Positions 23,001-34,700 of a DNA stretch of 64,000 nucleotides are shown in pieces. The stretch is from Anarhynchus alexandrinus (lineage: Eukaryota > Chordata > Aves > Charadriiformes > Charadriidae), in contig VUYV01000015.1 of assembly GCA_008711295.1 (NCBI GenBank), forward strand, positions 5,505,850-5,569,849. The letters run 5' to 3'. The notes under the pieces were generated by a model. It did not search any database and was not told the origin of the DNA. It was given only the letters and a program-made list of their open reading frames with translations. Both the position numbers and the translations under genes were made by a program. Positions within the stretch are counted from its first letter, which is position 1; every line of letters starts with the position of its first letter.

Positions 23001-26000
23001 AAGTACTTTATAAAAATCTGCTCTGTCTTCCAAGGACAGTCTAGCTTCCAACCATAATGAGTCTGCATTGTACAGAAACACTCAGCATATAAGAATTTTG
23101 ATCACACAAGATTTATGCTGAGAGTCTAGGCAAGGGTTTGAAGTGGGTGTTAAAACTAGACAAAACCCAGGGATAAGTCTTAGACATGGGTATTTCTTCT
23201 CTCATAGACACTGAGACATACTGCTGCCTATGCTGACTTTATTAATCATCTTTCTTAATCTCCCTTAACACTGTCTCAGAGGTCAGGCTTTGAGAAGCTG
23301 TTATTCTATATCACTTTGCTTTATAGACAAACAGGTAGGAAGGAAAAGCAGAGGTTGAGCAGACACTTGTTATTACTTTGGGTAGGAGTGCAGAGAAAAC
23401 AACAAACAGCATATGGTTACTTCCACGAGTAAACAAGAAGGAAACAGGTAAGGAATCATGTCTCACAGACTGGCACTGACTTGCAGTCAAAGCTAAGAAA
23501 AAATATTAGTCTGACATGAAAAGTGTACTATTCTTGCTGGAACCAAAGTTCTTGGGTTTTATTGTTGTTCTGCTTTTCCAAAAGGAAATGTAAATGAAAC
23601 AACTATTCTCAGTCTTAGAGCTCTGTTTTCCACTCCTATGGGGGAAAGAAAAGAGAAGCTGAAGTGACATCACTCAGAAGAAGTATCACACAGTCTAAAG
23701 AGCCCATCTATGTGATGACATCCTCATCAGCAGCATGTGTCTTCTCCTCGTAGGATGGAGACAATTCTTGGTGTCACTGTGCATTGAGTGGCCACCACAA
23801 AACTAAGGTCACCTGAGCATCTGTATAGGGTATAAATCAGAACCAGATGTGTCTCATATTTTAATGACTCACTCGAGGAGAAGAGAAAGGAAAAGACCGT
23901 GTTTCAGTCAAGATAAAGAGATGCAGCTCTGCTGATTTCAGTGGTAAAGCAGTGCTGTGACAAACGAGGATGTTGTCCAGAAAAACTGACACGTGGGTGT
24001 CTTCAAGATGTTAAAGATGCTTAGACATTGGAAAAAAAGTTAAAGAAATGGTGGCAGACAGATGAATGTTTGAGAAAACATGCTTTTCTTCAATATTTTG
24101 TAACAAAAACCTGCATACCCTAAACTTAAAACTACCAAACAATACTGCTTTTCTAAAATGTAAGACCTCTTTCTAGCTGAGCACAGGATTCACCAAGCTC
24201 TCTGGTGTGTATGTGTGTGAGGGCTCAAGGGAACAAAGAAGGGTTGTTTCATATAAATAGCTTAGGGATAGATGTAAGGACAAAAGTGTTGACATTACTG
24301 GACTGAGAGGAAGAAAAAAGAAGAAAGAAAAATGTTATGCCTGACCACACATGAAAGATGGAGAAATGCATGCTGGGAAATGTAGTTTGTGCAACTCTTC
24401 TTTTGTACTAAAGGTGTAGGACAACTGAGTTTCCCATATTCTGCACATTTTAGAGCTTATGCCATTTTAAAAGAAATTTATCAAACAATATCTAACCCAT
24501 TTAAAGAAACCACAACCCTCTTAGTCAACAAGTTAGCAGAACTTTATCTTCTTTCCCACAAGAAATCATTAGTGAATGATCTCATATTGTGCTGTTTCCT
24601 GCAGTGGTATGAATAAACTATTGGATGTATATGTAACATTCCCTGAATAAAACTTACTTATTTTTTAAGGACTGAATTAAAATTTGAATCTGTACTCATG
24701 CTGCTTCCTTATATGAAGGCTTTGATTAAAGAATTTTTTCTAGATTAGGCAGGGTATTTTCTGAATTCTGCTAAATGCCTTAATTTGGAAAATACGCTTT
24801 CCAAAAGTAGTCTGTGATAACATGATGTATATAATTACTACAATACACTTTATTAGAAACATTATTTTATTTAATAATCCTTCTGGGTCAGACAATAATT
24901 TTCACTGTGGTCAGCTAACAGTACTCTAAGTAATTAAAACCATCTTCTTCTGCTACTATGATATAAGCAAATAGTGTATCTTATATGAAAAAAAGTTCCA
25001 AGCCAACCAGCATCCATGTCTCCAGGTTGGCTTTTTACTTTGAGCTGTGATAAGGCAGATATAAATTACACGCACTTAAGTTTTGTTTCTCTGCTTTTGA
25101 TTTTTCTTATATAATGTCAACTTGTTCACCAGCAACTTCTCCCATTGCTTTTTGAGTTCATGAAATCCTACTTTCTGTACCTGTGTGCTCAACAGATGTA
25201 TTTCTTGGGACCTTCACCAACACTTGAAGTTCAGCCTCGGCCCAAGATGTTGCTCTCCATTCCTTGGAGAGTGTAAAGATATGGGATGTACCTCTGGAGT
25301 TTCAAAACTCCCTTGTGAGGTTCTAGATATTCTCCCCATCTAACTATACTTCATTCTTACACTGCTGAAGATCCCCAAAAATGGAAGGGAAGTAGTGTTG
25401 GGAAGCTTCCCTGACTTTCTATGATTGCATGACATGTAATCTATTATCTCTCTTCCATGATTAACTAGCCTTGCCCTTTCCACTTCCTCCATTTGACACC
25501 TTTACAGTCTTCTCTCCCTTCACAGCCATTTCTACTTAGTGTCATTACTGTAAACCAAATATGTTAGTGTAGCCTTAATTGCCTCACTTCCACCTTGTCA
25601 AATTAATCTTTTGTACAAAATTTTTTGTTTTATTTCCTTAATTCTACATTTCTCTCCAGTTTTATTTTCCAGAAATAAAATGTGGAGTGAATTTTAGCGA
25701 GGCACCAACAATCGTTCTCTGATAACATTTTTCCTTTTTCCTCAAAGACATGTGAAATACATGGAGTTGAAACATGTGCTGCCTGCATGCAATAAAGCCC
25801 AGATTTCATGCCTTATTGAACTACCTGGAACACAACAGAACTGACTAGTTAGACTTTCTTCCTCTTCCCACCCAAAGTAATAATAAGACATTAGCCAAAA
25901 CAGTTTTTAAAGTATGTCTCCAGACTGTCTTTCTGAAGGACTGTATGAAGTGGGGTGCATTGGGAAGGAGGCAGATAGAGCCACTGGGCTGTTAAAAAGG

Positions 26001-27559
26001 GTAAAAACATCAGAATTTATTAACTATTTTATATACACATAGACACACATATTAAAATCCTATATTATGTATATTTAAATACATGTACATATTAATATTT
26101 ATAAATATATAGAAAATAAATATGTATATACTATACAGTGTATATGTTTCATTTTTGGGAAGACTTTGCTTCACAAGCCTTTTTTTCTAAATTCTGCTTG
26201 CATCTCTATCAAGTTTTAAGAAAATCCTGTCAGTCATCCAGGCTGAAAAATACCTCCAAGGGTTCCCAGAAGACAGAAATTCTTCTTTAGCCTAGCTATA
26301 GGAAGTCTAGTTCTCCACAGTACTACTATATAGAATTAATCACAAAACACTTCTTTTGCCATAGTGACATTGCCAGTATTGAAAAAGAGACTTTTAAAAG
26401 GAAGGATGAAAGTTAAGGGCTCTCCACATCCATCTGTAGTTTAGGAGGTTCACAGAAGTGTGAAGTGGCCAATTCGTCTCCATGAAACGTTCCCAGCTGA
26501 ATGAGAAAACTGCATGGAGATGAATTTAGTCTGAGGCAGCAGCTTTTAAATGTGTGAACTGCTTCAGTCACCTGAGCTGGTTCTATTATTGCTGCCTCAG
26601 AAGCATCAATCCTTCTGTTCCTATGACGTGCGCCTGGCATATGCCCCCTTCACCCTGCCCTTGTCTGAATGCAGGATCCTCGATGAATGAAGTTTCAGTC
26701 AGAGGAAACCAGCTGGAATCCAGTACCGTGGGAGAGTGGGAAAACTGCTCCTTCCTCCAACCTGAGACTGCAAGTCCATTTGTTTCTTCCAGATCCTTTC
26801 TTCTCCTATGATCCTGCTCACCCAGCACATTTCCATAGCAATGTGATGAGATTCTGCAGAACAATCTGCAGTACTACTGGTATATTCTCACCACATACAC
26901 ACATGCTACCCAGGAAGTGTCACCCAAGTAAGTCATTCTTCTAACATCTATGCTAGAAGTATACATTGAAATTATCACCTATGATCACACAGATGATAAA
27001 TATCCAAACCAGGCCCTCTTAAGCTAGAAACGTCAAATTGAAACTGAGTGACTCTTAGCCAGAAATTCTACTTTTGTGAACTTCATTCTGTTCAGTATAT
27101 TGAATATCTGAGACAAACCTACCAAAACCCAGTTTTTCTTTTAAAAAACATGTACAAGATTCCCTCCAGAATTGAATGATTTTTTCTGCAATCTGGCTTG
27201 GTTAAAAGTTGAGTATGTAAAACAATCAGATCATTGTTTTAAGCTGCAAGGTAATTAGAATAAATCTTACAATTTGCTAAAATAAGAAGAAACGTTCTAT
27301 TCAGAGAGGGGAGAGCTATCTTAGGAACTTCTTGCTCAAGTAACTGCAAATCTGAACTACCAGTCATCCTTTGCCACCCTAAGGGAACACAAAATTTCAA
27401 AGGTGTACGAACAGTCTTTTCTGTTGTAAAGATCAGAGAATAGACAACCTTTAAAAATAGCTTTTCAGCTTCAGCTCCAGCAGGGTTAGTTTACCTCAAT
27501 ATTGTCTCTTGTTTGGGGGTATCCAAGACTGGGAACAAAGGCGGAGAATTTAAGAAGGG
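17002..27559. other. Intergenic stretch, no gene seen
   Basis: AT-rich DNA with no recognisable exon and no clear CR1. Short chance frames, the longest 108 codons at 19148-19474, show no family resemblance. A T-run lies at about 20028-20040, and a very AT-rich segment with TATATA and ATAAATA motifs at about 26020-26145. The one notable motif is the ZNF143/THAP11-type site at 24368-24386, listed separately. Confidence 0.65.
24368..24386 (-). promoter_or_regulatory. ZNF143/THAP11-type site (ACTACATTTCCCAGCATGC)
   Basis: The minus strand reads ACTACATTTCCCAGCATGC. This is a near-perfect match to the SBS-type motif (ACTACANTTCCCAGNATGC) bound by ZNF143 (STAF) and THAP11 with HCFC1. Such sites usually sit in promoters, and ZNF143 has also been linked to chromatin loops. 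Here it lies about 19 kb upstream of SYT4 in non-coding DNA with no CpG island around it. Confidence 0.6.
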
Positions 27560-27840
27560 AGGGCAAGCACATCCACTTTGGGACACTGAATTTCAAAAGA
27601 CATTTTGAACAGCTGAAGGGAGTCAAGAGGAAAACAAGCATAATTTCAGAAAACATTTGCTAGGAGGAAAGACTGAACAGCTTGCAGTTGTTTTGCTTGA
27701 AGAGTAACAGCATAAAGAGCTGATAACAACCTTCGGCTCCATAAGCAGTGCTGCAAAAATGAAATAAGTTATTTATTCATGGTGTCAGAGATCATAATAA
27801 GGTAACATTTTTGAAACCTTGGCAAAGATTACCTAGGAGT
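27560..27840 (+). mobile_element. Old, diverged CR1-like LINE fragment
   Basis: The sequence around 27600-27760 resembles the C-terminal reverse-transcriptase region of CR1 in plus orientation: a GGGAGTCAAGAGGAAAACAA-type segment, then AGGAGGAAAGACTGAACAGC and TTTGCTTGAAGAGTAACAGC. These correspond to the [16 protein letters not shown] part of the protein but carry many substitutions. It ends where the young CR1 at 27841 begins, suggesting the younger element inserted into or at its edge. Confidence 0.55.
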
Positions 27841-28573
27841 CATAGAATCATAGAATGGTTCAGGTTGGAAGGGACCTTGAAGATCATCGAGTTCCAACCC
27901 CCCTGCCATAGGCAGGGACACCTCCCACTAGACCAGGTTGCCCAAGGCCACATCCAGCCTGGCCTTGAACACCTCCAGGGATGGGGCCTCAACAACCTCT
28001 CGGGGCAACCTGTGCCAGTGCCTTACCACCCTCAAAGTGAAAAATTTCTTCCTAATGTTTAATCTAAACCTGCCCTCTTCCAGTTTGAAGCCATTCCCCC
28101 TCATCCTATCACTACATGCCCTAGTAAAAAGTCCTTTCCCAGCTCTCCTGTAGGCCCCCTTTAGGGACTGGAAGGCCGCAATAAGGTCTCCCCGGAGCCT
28201 TCTCTTCTCCAGGCTGAACAGCCCCAACTCTTTCAGCCTTTCCTCATAGGAGAGGTGCTCCAGCCCTCGGATCATCCTCGTGGACCTTCTCTGGACCTGC
28301 TCCAACAGTTTCATGTCCTTTTTATGTTGGGGACTCCAGAGCTGGATGCAGTACTCCAGGTGGGGTCTCACGTGAGTGGAGTAGAGGGGCAGAATCACCT
28401 CCTTTGACCTGCTGGCCACACTTCTTTTGATGCAGCCCAGGATGTGGTTGGCCTTCTGGGCTGCGATCGCACATTGCTGGCTCATGTTGAGCTTCTCGTC
28501 AATCAGCACCCCCAGGTCCTTCTCCTCAGTGCTGCTCTCCAGCCATTCCCCACCAAGCCTGTGTTTGTGCTTG
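27841..28573 (-). mobile_element. CR1 LINE, young 5'-truncated copy (about 730 bp)
   Basis: The minus strand has the CR1 3' terminus (GATTCTATGATTCTATG type) at 27841. Upstream is an unbroken 193-codon frame (27928-28509) for the C-terminal part of the CR1 ORF2 protein, with [20 protein letters not shown] and [20 protein letters not shown]. Homology continues to [13 protein letters not shown] near 28573 and then stops at the 5' truncation point. The intact frame means a recent insertion, but the reverse transcriptase catalytic region is absent, so it encodes no working enzyme. Confidence 0.96.
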
Positions 28574-31007
28574 AGTCAGTGAAACCTTCCTCACTAGAGA
28601 CCTCTGAAAACAGTTTACACAAAAAGCAACAAGGAACAACACATATACTGATAATCTTGCTTGTGCAGAAAGATGATGAACTAGATAATAAATTGAGATC
28701 TGTTCCTTCTCTCCTGTATGTACCTAAGGCAAAGATGGAAAAAGAAACATCACAGTTAAGTGAAAGGCTACATAAAAGCAGAAACAAAAAGGATGGTCAA
28801 AATACGTATAGTTCATCCATTTCCAGATATAAAGCCACAAATAGAAATAGAGTCATGACTCTGAAATGTGGTGAGAGATGAAAATTTGGGAACTGCTGTT
28901 ACATGCAGTGCTGTTTGTGTCCTGAAAAATTGAACAAGCATGTAGTGCATGCAGTTACCAGAAATGCAAAAGCTTCCAGGGAAGGAATTGTAGCTGCAGC
29001 ATAATCTTGGTAGATAAAGAGATTCTCCACATGCACCTCCTGCAAAAGAAAGCTGCCAGTCACTCAGCAATTTTCATGTGCTCCATGGGCCACCATTCCT
29101 TTCTACTCAGCTGAATTGTGTTGGCAGCCATAGTACAGTACCAACAACACTGTTAAGCAGCAATATTAGAATGACAAAATGTAAAAAAAACCCAAACTTG
29201 TGCTGTTCCTGAGATCCTGTTTTTCCTCTTGTGCTTTGAATAACATTGCTGTACATCAGTGCAAGATCTATTACTTCTGAGATTTTCATTTGATACTGGC
29301 AGTCAGTGCCTGAATATCCTCAACAAGAGAGAGGAGAAAGGTGTCATTGTGGACTCTTCAGCATTCAAACAGAATTTGACAACATATTTCATGAAGATTA
29401 TCCTCTAGAGAGAAAGATGAATGTAGGAGTAGCAGCTACTATAGACAGAACACTGTGGTGGTGCTGGTCACCTTGTGATTAGATGGAGGATTCAGTGACC
29501 TTGTCTGTACTTGGGCCAGCCGTAAGTTTGACATTGGCTTTGAAATACAGAGCTAAAGTAGTCCCAGTGTATTCCCTGAAGGAGAACTTACCAAATGCAA
29601 GAGGAAGAAGGGCAACTGCAATCAGCAAAGAAAGCTCAGTGGTAAAGTCAAGGGGACAAAACAGTAACTAAACTGAGAATCAGTGTTAACCCAAAACAGA
29701 ACTCTGAGAATGGTAATATCCTGTATCCAAAATCAAAAAAACTATCCTGAGTTAGATGGATCTGTCTCTCAATACAGTAGAAGTTTTATCCTGAATTTGA
29801 GAACCTTTCTTCTTAAAACTATAGCATGATTTTCTGTAAAAACTTTATGGCCCCTGTGAAAAGGTTTCCTTTTAAAACATCTGTTTGGCAGTTCTGACTA
29901 CAAGCTCTAGGTTGCACCTCATACCTAAAGAGACCAGGCTCAAAACTTTAGTAAATGAACCTTGAGCTATTCATTTGACTAATGTCAAAGTGTGGGAAGA
30001 ACTTTTAACAACAGTAAAAGGCCAGAGGACAAAATAAGGATGGAATAGAAGGGAAACAAAGTTCTGACCAAGAAGCATGAGGTTAAGACAGCTGGTTTGA
30101 AAAGATTTTTGGTAGTTGTGGGTGTGTTTAGACATGGGTGTTAGTACCCTTCAGCCCAGAAAAGTACTAGAGTCCAAAAAAAGGCAAGGAAGTTTAAGGA
30201 TCATTTCAGCTAACTTTGGCATCTGAAGTTACATGCTTAGTTTAAGCCATCTGTCTAGTGCCTAGAGAAATACTTCTAAAAAGTATATTGTGCTGTTGGT
30301 GGAAGACCCTTGGAAGAAATACTTTACCCTCTGTAAGAGAATGCCTTTCTCTGTCTACTGTGCTAGGAGCTTCAATAATAACTAGTTTGTACTAAACACC
30401 CTCCTTTTAGACAGATAAGATTAAAAAAGAGGAATCACACCTAAGCAACTTGCTCATTACCAGAAAATAATTCTGTGTATAACCAGGGATCAACATTTAG
30501 ATCCTCAAAGTCCCTAGCTCAAGTCCTTGCTGCTTCCTTTGGCAGGTTAGCTGGTCATTTGGTTTTAACCCCAGAAAATTTAAAATAAATTAAAAAAAGT
30601 GAAATCCTTTACTTCGCTGCTTAAATAACTAGCAGACTTCAAAAGACTAACAGAGATAGCAAAGAGATAACAGAAGAGGTGGCTGAAAGGTCTGGTATGG
30701 AGAACCTGGTTACAAAGTCTCTCCTCTGTCACAAAAAAAAGAAAGACAGAAGGGTTTTCATTGGAGGAGAGTAATTCAAAACTGTGGAATCATTCTCCAC
30801 GGAGCTGTGTTGGTAGTTAGTCGGTATGTAGGTTCATGAAACTTGTGTTTAACTGACAATCACTGTTTAAAAAGAATTATTTCATAACCCGAACCCTTAG
30901 AATAAAAGATATTTTTTTTAACCCCTGATAATTTCAGAGATCCAGTTAATATAAACTACCAAAAAACATTGCAGTTGATACACCTGTGCCCAACAGTGAA
31001 CAGCTAA
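28574..31007. other. Intergenic stretch, no gene seen
   Basis: AT-rich unique-looking sequence between two CR1 copies. Frames of up to about 90 codons here either read into the adjacent CR1 or match nothing I recognise. Confidence 0.65.
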
Positions 31008-31908
31008 GGGATACTGTCTCCCACGTCATCCTCACAGGCAAGCTTAGGAAGTGTGGGTTAGATCAATGGACAGTGTGGTGGGTTGAACAGTGGCTGACAG
31101 ATAGAGCTCAGCGGGTTGTGGTTAGTGGTGCAGAGTCTGGTTGGAGGTCNNNNNNNNNNNNNNNNNNNNNNNNNNNNNNNNNNNNNNNNNNNNNNNNNNN
31201 NNNNNNNNNNNNNNNNNNNNNNNNNNNNNNNNNNNNNNNNNNNNNNNNNNNNNNNNNNNNNNNNNNNNNNNNNNNNNNNNNNNNNNNNNNNNNNNNNNNN
31301 NNNNNNNNNNNNNNNNNNNNNNNNNNNNNNNNNNNNNNNNNNNNNNNNNNNNNNNNNNNNNNNNNNNNNNNNNNNNNNNNNNNNNNNNNNNNNNNNNNNN
31401 NNNNNNNNNNNNNNNNNNNNNNNNNNNNNNNNNNNNNNNNNNNNNNNNNNNNNNNNNNNNNNNNNNNNNNNNNNNNNNNNNNNNNNNNNNNNNNNNNNNN
31501 NNNNNNNNNNNNNNNNNNNNNNNNNNNNNNNNNNNNNNNNNNNNNNNNNNNNNNNNNNNNNNNNNNNNNNNNNNNNNNNNNNNNNNNNNNNNNNNNNNNN
31601 NNNNNNNNNNNNNNNNNNNNNNNNNNNNNNNNNNNNNNNNNNNNNNNNNNNNNNNNNNNNNNNNNNNNNNNNNNNNNNNNNNNNNNNNNNNNNNNNNNNN
31701 NNNNNNNNNNNNNNNNNNNNNNNNNGGGTGGCAGAGCACTGGCACAGGCTGCCCAGAGAGGTGGGGGAGTCTCTGACTCTGGAGACATTCAAAACCCGCC
31801 TGGATGCTGTCCTGTGCAACCTGCTGTAGGTGAACTTGCTCGGGCAGGGGGTGGGACTGGGTGAGCTCCAGAGGTCCCTTCTAACCCTGATCATTCTGTG
31901 ATTCTGTG
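31008..31908 (+). mobile_element. CR1 LINE interrupted by an assembly gap
   Basis: Left of the gap the plus strand encodes the reverse transcriptase segment DTVSHVILTGKLRKCGLDQW followed by WVEQWLTDRAQRVVVSGAES, which follows motif A in CR1. Right of the gap it encodes the C-terminal [20 protein letters not shown] segment and finishes in a CR1 3' end with ATTCTGTGATTCTGTG. The 3' end sequence (GAGCTCCAGAGGTCCCTTCT) differs from that of the copies at 14.8 and 27.8 kb, so this is another CR1 subfamily. Both sides belong to one element. Confidence 0.92.
31150..31725. other. Assembly gap (576 N)
   Basis: An unbroken run of N inside the CR1 at 31008-31908. Open frames computed across it are artefacts. 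Confidence 1.
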
Positions 31909-32725
31909 ACCGATGGCTGAGAGGCATTGGAAAAGCAATTACCAAAATGAGTACCCATAGAGTTATACCCTTGGGTACTTTGGCTTCTCAACTGAACATG
32001 AGTTTAATAAGGTAATTTTTATATTTAGACACCTAAAATATAGCTAAAGTATTAACTCTTTTGTAGATGTACTTTTATAGCCTAAGTAGACAATAGACAC
32101 ACATGGATTTTGGATCTCATTTTGTATCTGCATTGAACAAGAAAAATTTTTCTATCTATCTGTTGTGCTTTAGGCATCTCACTTGCATAAGAGACACGTA
32201 ACTTTTTGATATGGCACAGACCCTCAGTGTCAAAAGAAATTTGTCTCCATGTAGTTTTCTGAGTGTCACACACAACACATCTGGGGTTTGGAAACTCTTG
32301 AGTCCTATACCATATATACAAAAAAAAAATAATTATTTTTGAAGTCATCTTCTCTGGAAGGGAGGAAACAAAACTCCATAGAGCTCCTAAATTACAAAAG
32401 ACGCCCTCCCTGCACACCCTGGTGCCACCACACCTTTAATATATGTACCTCTTATAATATACAGACATTTAGAAAAATCTTAGTTAGACCAAAACAGCAG
32501 GTGTTAAATCAGTCATCTTTGCAAGCAGGCTATACAGGGAAAGCAGGAATAAATCGTTTACAAGCGACACAGACTATCACCTTTTGCAACACTGGCATTA
32601 CCATTTAAATGGTCCTTGACAAGAATCTTATTTTGCTCCATTTTACATTCATGCTTAGCAAACAAATGCCGAACATTCATTAAGCAAACCTGCTATAACA
32701 AATGAAAAAAGAGACTTCAGGAATG

Positions 32726-32755
32726 TTATCACACTCTGTGTTCGGAGTGTGATAA
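32726..32755. repeat. Perfect 11-bp inverted repeat (8-base loop)
   Basis: TTATCACACTC at 32726-32736 and its exact complement GAGTGTGATAA at 32745-32755 flank the loop TGTGTTCG. This could form a hairpin or be a dimeric protein-binding site. It is isolated, with no associated gene. Confidence 0.8.
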
Positions 32756-33380
32756 ATAATTTAAAACCTGTTGGCACAGTGGTGTGTGTTTTTATGTTTT
32801 ATGTATGTATAAGACTCCATATCTGCATCAGGCAGGGAAACTATCTTTTTCTACAAGAGCCTATCACTCGTGAATTTGGAAACCAAATGCTGGAGCCTTC
32901 TTTGCAGTTAATCAGCATTGTTTTATAGAAATCAGTGGAGCTTCACTGACATACACCACTGGAGTAAGTGTTCCCAACTATTACATTACTAACATTTTTC
33001 CAAAAGAAAGGGAGTGATGACTGACTTTTAATTGAACTGAATATTTTATATATGATTCAAACATAGACGTGTATTTAATTTTTATTTTCAATATATATGT
33101 ATTTTCACAAATGCACTAAAAGATAAAAAAAATGTGCAGTACACTTCAAAAGAGCTCAAAACAGTTCAAAACACATTTTGCATTAGATAAGAATAAAATT
33201 ACATTTGCGTGACTCTATATAGTTCATATAAATAGTAAGAAAAGTGAAAAAGAAATGAAACAATTGGAAAAAAAAAAATCAAAATCAAATACAGGTTTTC
33301 CAGCACTCCCCAGTTAGAAAGAAAAAGCAAGTTCAGGAAACCAAACATACGCAGTAGGAAAATTATTAGAACTACCCTAA

Positions 33381-33446
33381 AAATCTTTGAGAATTTTCTC
33401 ATAAATCTTTGAGAATTTTCTTACAAATCTTTAAGAATTTTCTTAT
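33381..33446. repeat. 22-bp tandem repeat, three copies
   Basis: Copies begin at 33381, 33403 and 33425 with the unit AAATCTTTGAGAATTTTCTC plus two bases. Copies 1 and 2 are nearly identical; copy 3 has a few changes. It is a small minisatellite with no spacers. Confidence 0.9.
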
Positions 33447-34369
33447 TAAGTATGAGTTACATTTGTAATTATACAGTATTCTAAGTTGAAAAAGATGGCT
33501 GTTTTTCCTTTGGGAAATATTAGTGAAGAACTATTTTTTTTTCCCCTCCGATTCAGAAAATTAGCTGCAATTGTCTTAAATTCGCAAATTGTTTCAGCTA
33601 ATCTGAACGTACAGGTTGCTAAGGCATTTTTGACTGATAAATGAGACACGGATTTACTTAGAAATTAAATCTTATTTAAAGCCTACAGAGGCTTCAGTTC
33701 CTAAATTGTTTGTGTTCTTCTGAAACTTGTATCTTCTCATGCTAATAATGTATTCTCATTTTGATTATGTACAGAAGATAAGATTTCTCTTGTACTATTA
33801 ACCACTTACTCTCGGGCATTGTGTGGACTTCACACTCCCTTTCCCTAGATTTCAGTTACAGAAGAAATGCCACTTGCCAAATTGTATGCAATGTAATCAC
33901 TAGAAGCCAGAGGGCAAGTTTTTCACAGTGGAACAATCCAGGGAACAGTTGGGTTAGTTGGATTTGTTGCGCGCTTGGCTGTATTCTTTCCTCTTATTCA
34001 GTAGAGGGTTGTGCAACTTTTTCTTTGTCTGTATAGACTGTTACTTTTTGCTTTTAAATCATTACAGAGTCAAAATTGTCTTTTCTGTCTAAAAGTTATA
34101 TGAAGGTAAATTCGCCTCTGCTTAAAAAGCATCATATATAAAATGAATATGTGGTATTCAAGTGTGTACATAGCATACATTTATACGTCTCTTTAAATAA
34201 GGTATTTCTTTGCTTGTTTTTCCGCTTGAATAGTCAGGGGATTTGAGTCTCGGGGAGTCTTAAAGCTTACCTGGAGAAGTTTAAATTTAAACTGAATTGG
34301 ACTAAATTGAGATCTCTGTATCACGGAAAGGTATGCATTCTGTTTTCAAGTGCTATCCCTTATTTCCAC

Positions 34370-34700
34370 TGTGGGGGATTAGCCTTGGCAAACAGCCAGG
34401 AGCCCACCGGGCTGCTCCCTCCCTCCCTCTCCTCAGTGGGATGGGAAAAAATAGCATAAAAAAGCTCTGTGGTCGAGATAGGCGCAGGGAGACTACTTAC
34501 CACTAACCATCACAGGCAAAACAGACTCTACTTGGGAAAATTAATTTAATTTATTGCCAACTAAAGTAGATTTGGATAGGGAGAAATTTCAATCTCTTCT
34601 CACATAGGCCACCCCTGCAGCCCCCCACTTCCAAAACCTGAACATGGACACCCACTACATCTTCTTTAAACAGAAATGGAAAAAAAACCTGAGAGGGCAC
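34370..34700. mobile_element. Possible LTR-derived interspersed repeat
   Basis: The stretch has a sharp base-composition change with CCACCGGGCTGCTCCCTCCC, AAACAGACTCTACTTGGG and TTAATTTAATTTATTGCC. I recall very similar text recurring through bird genomes as an LTR-type repeat. No coding sequence and no clear boundaries or target-site duplication are visible, so element type, ends and orientation remain uncertain. Confidence 0.35.

Larger units (their letters stand above)
31909..34369. other. Intergenic stretch, no gene seen
   Basis: AT-rich DNA. It contains a perfect 11-bp inverted repeat (32726-32755) and a 22-bp tandem repeat (33381-33446), both listed separately. No convincing coding frame. 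Confidence 0.65.

Noticed and set aside
30986..31945. Long open frames of 207-295 codons on both strands around 31 kb
   Set aside because: They run through the 576-N gap. Only the flanking CR1 reverse transcriptase pieces are real sequence.
33381..33446. CRISPR-like repeat array
   Set aside because: Units are directly adjacent with no spacers, and the DNA is from an animal nucleus. It is a minisatellite.
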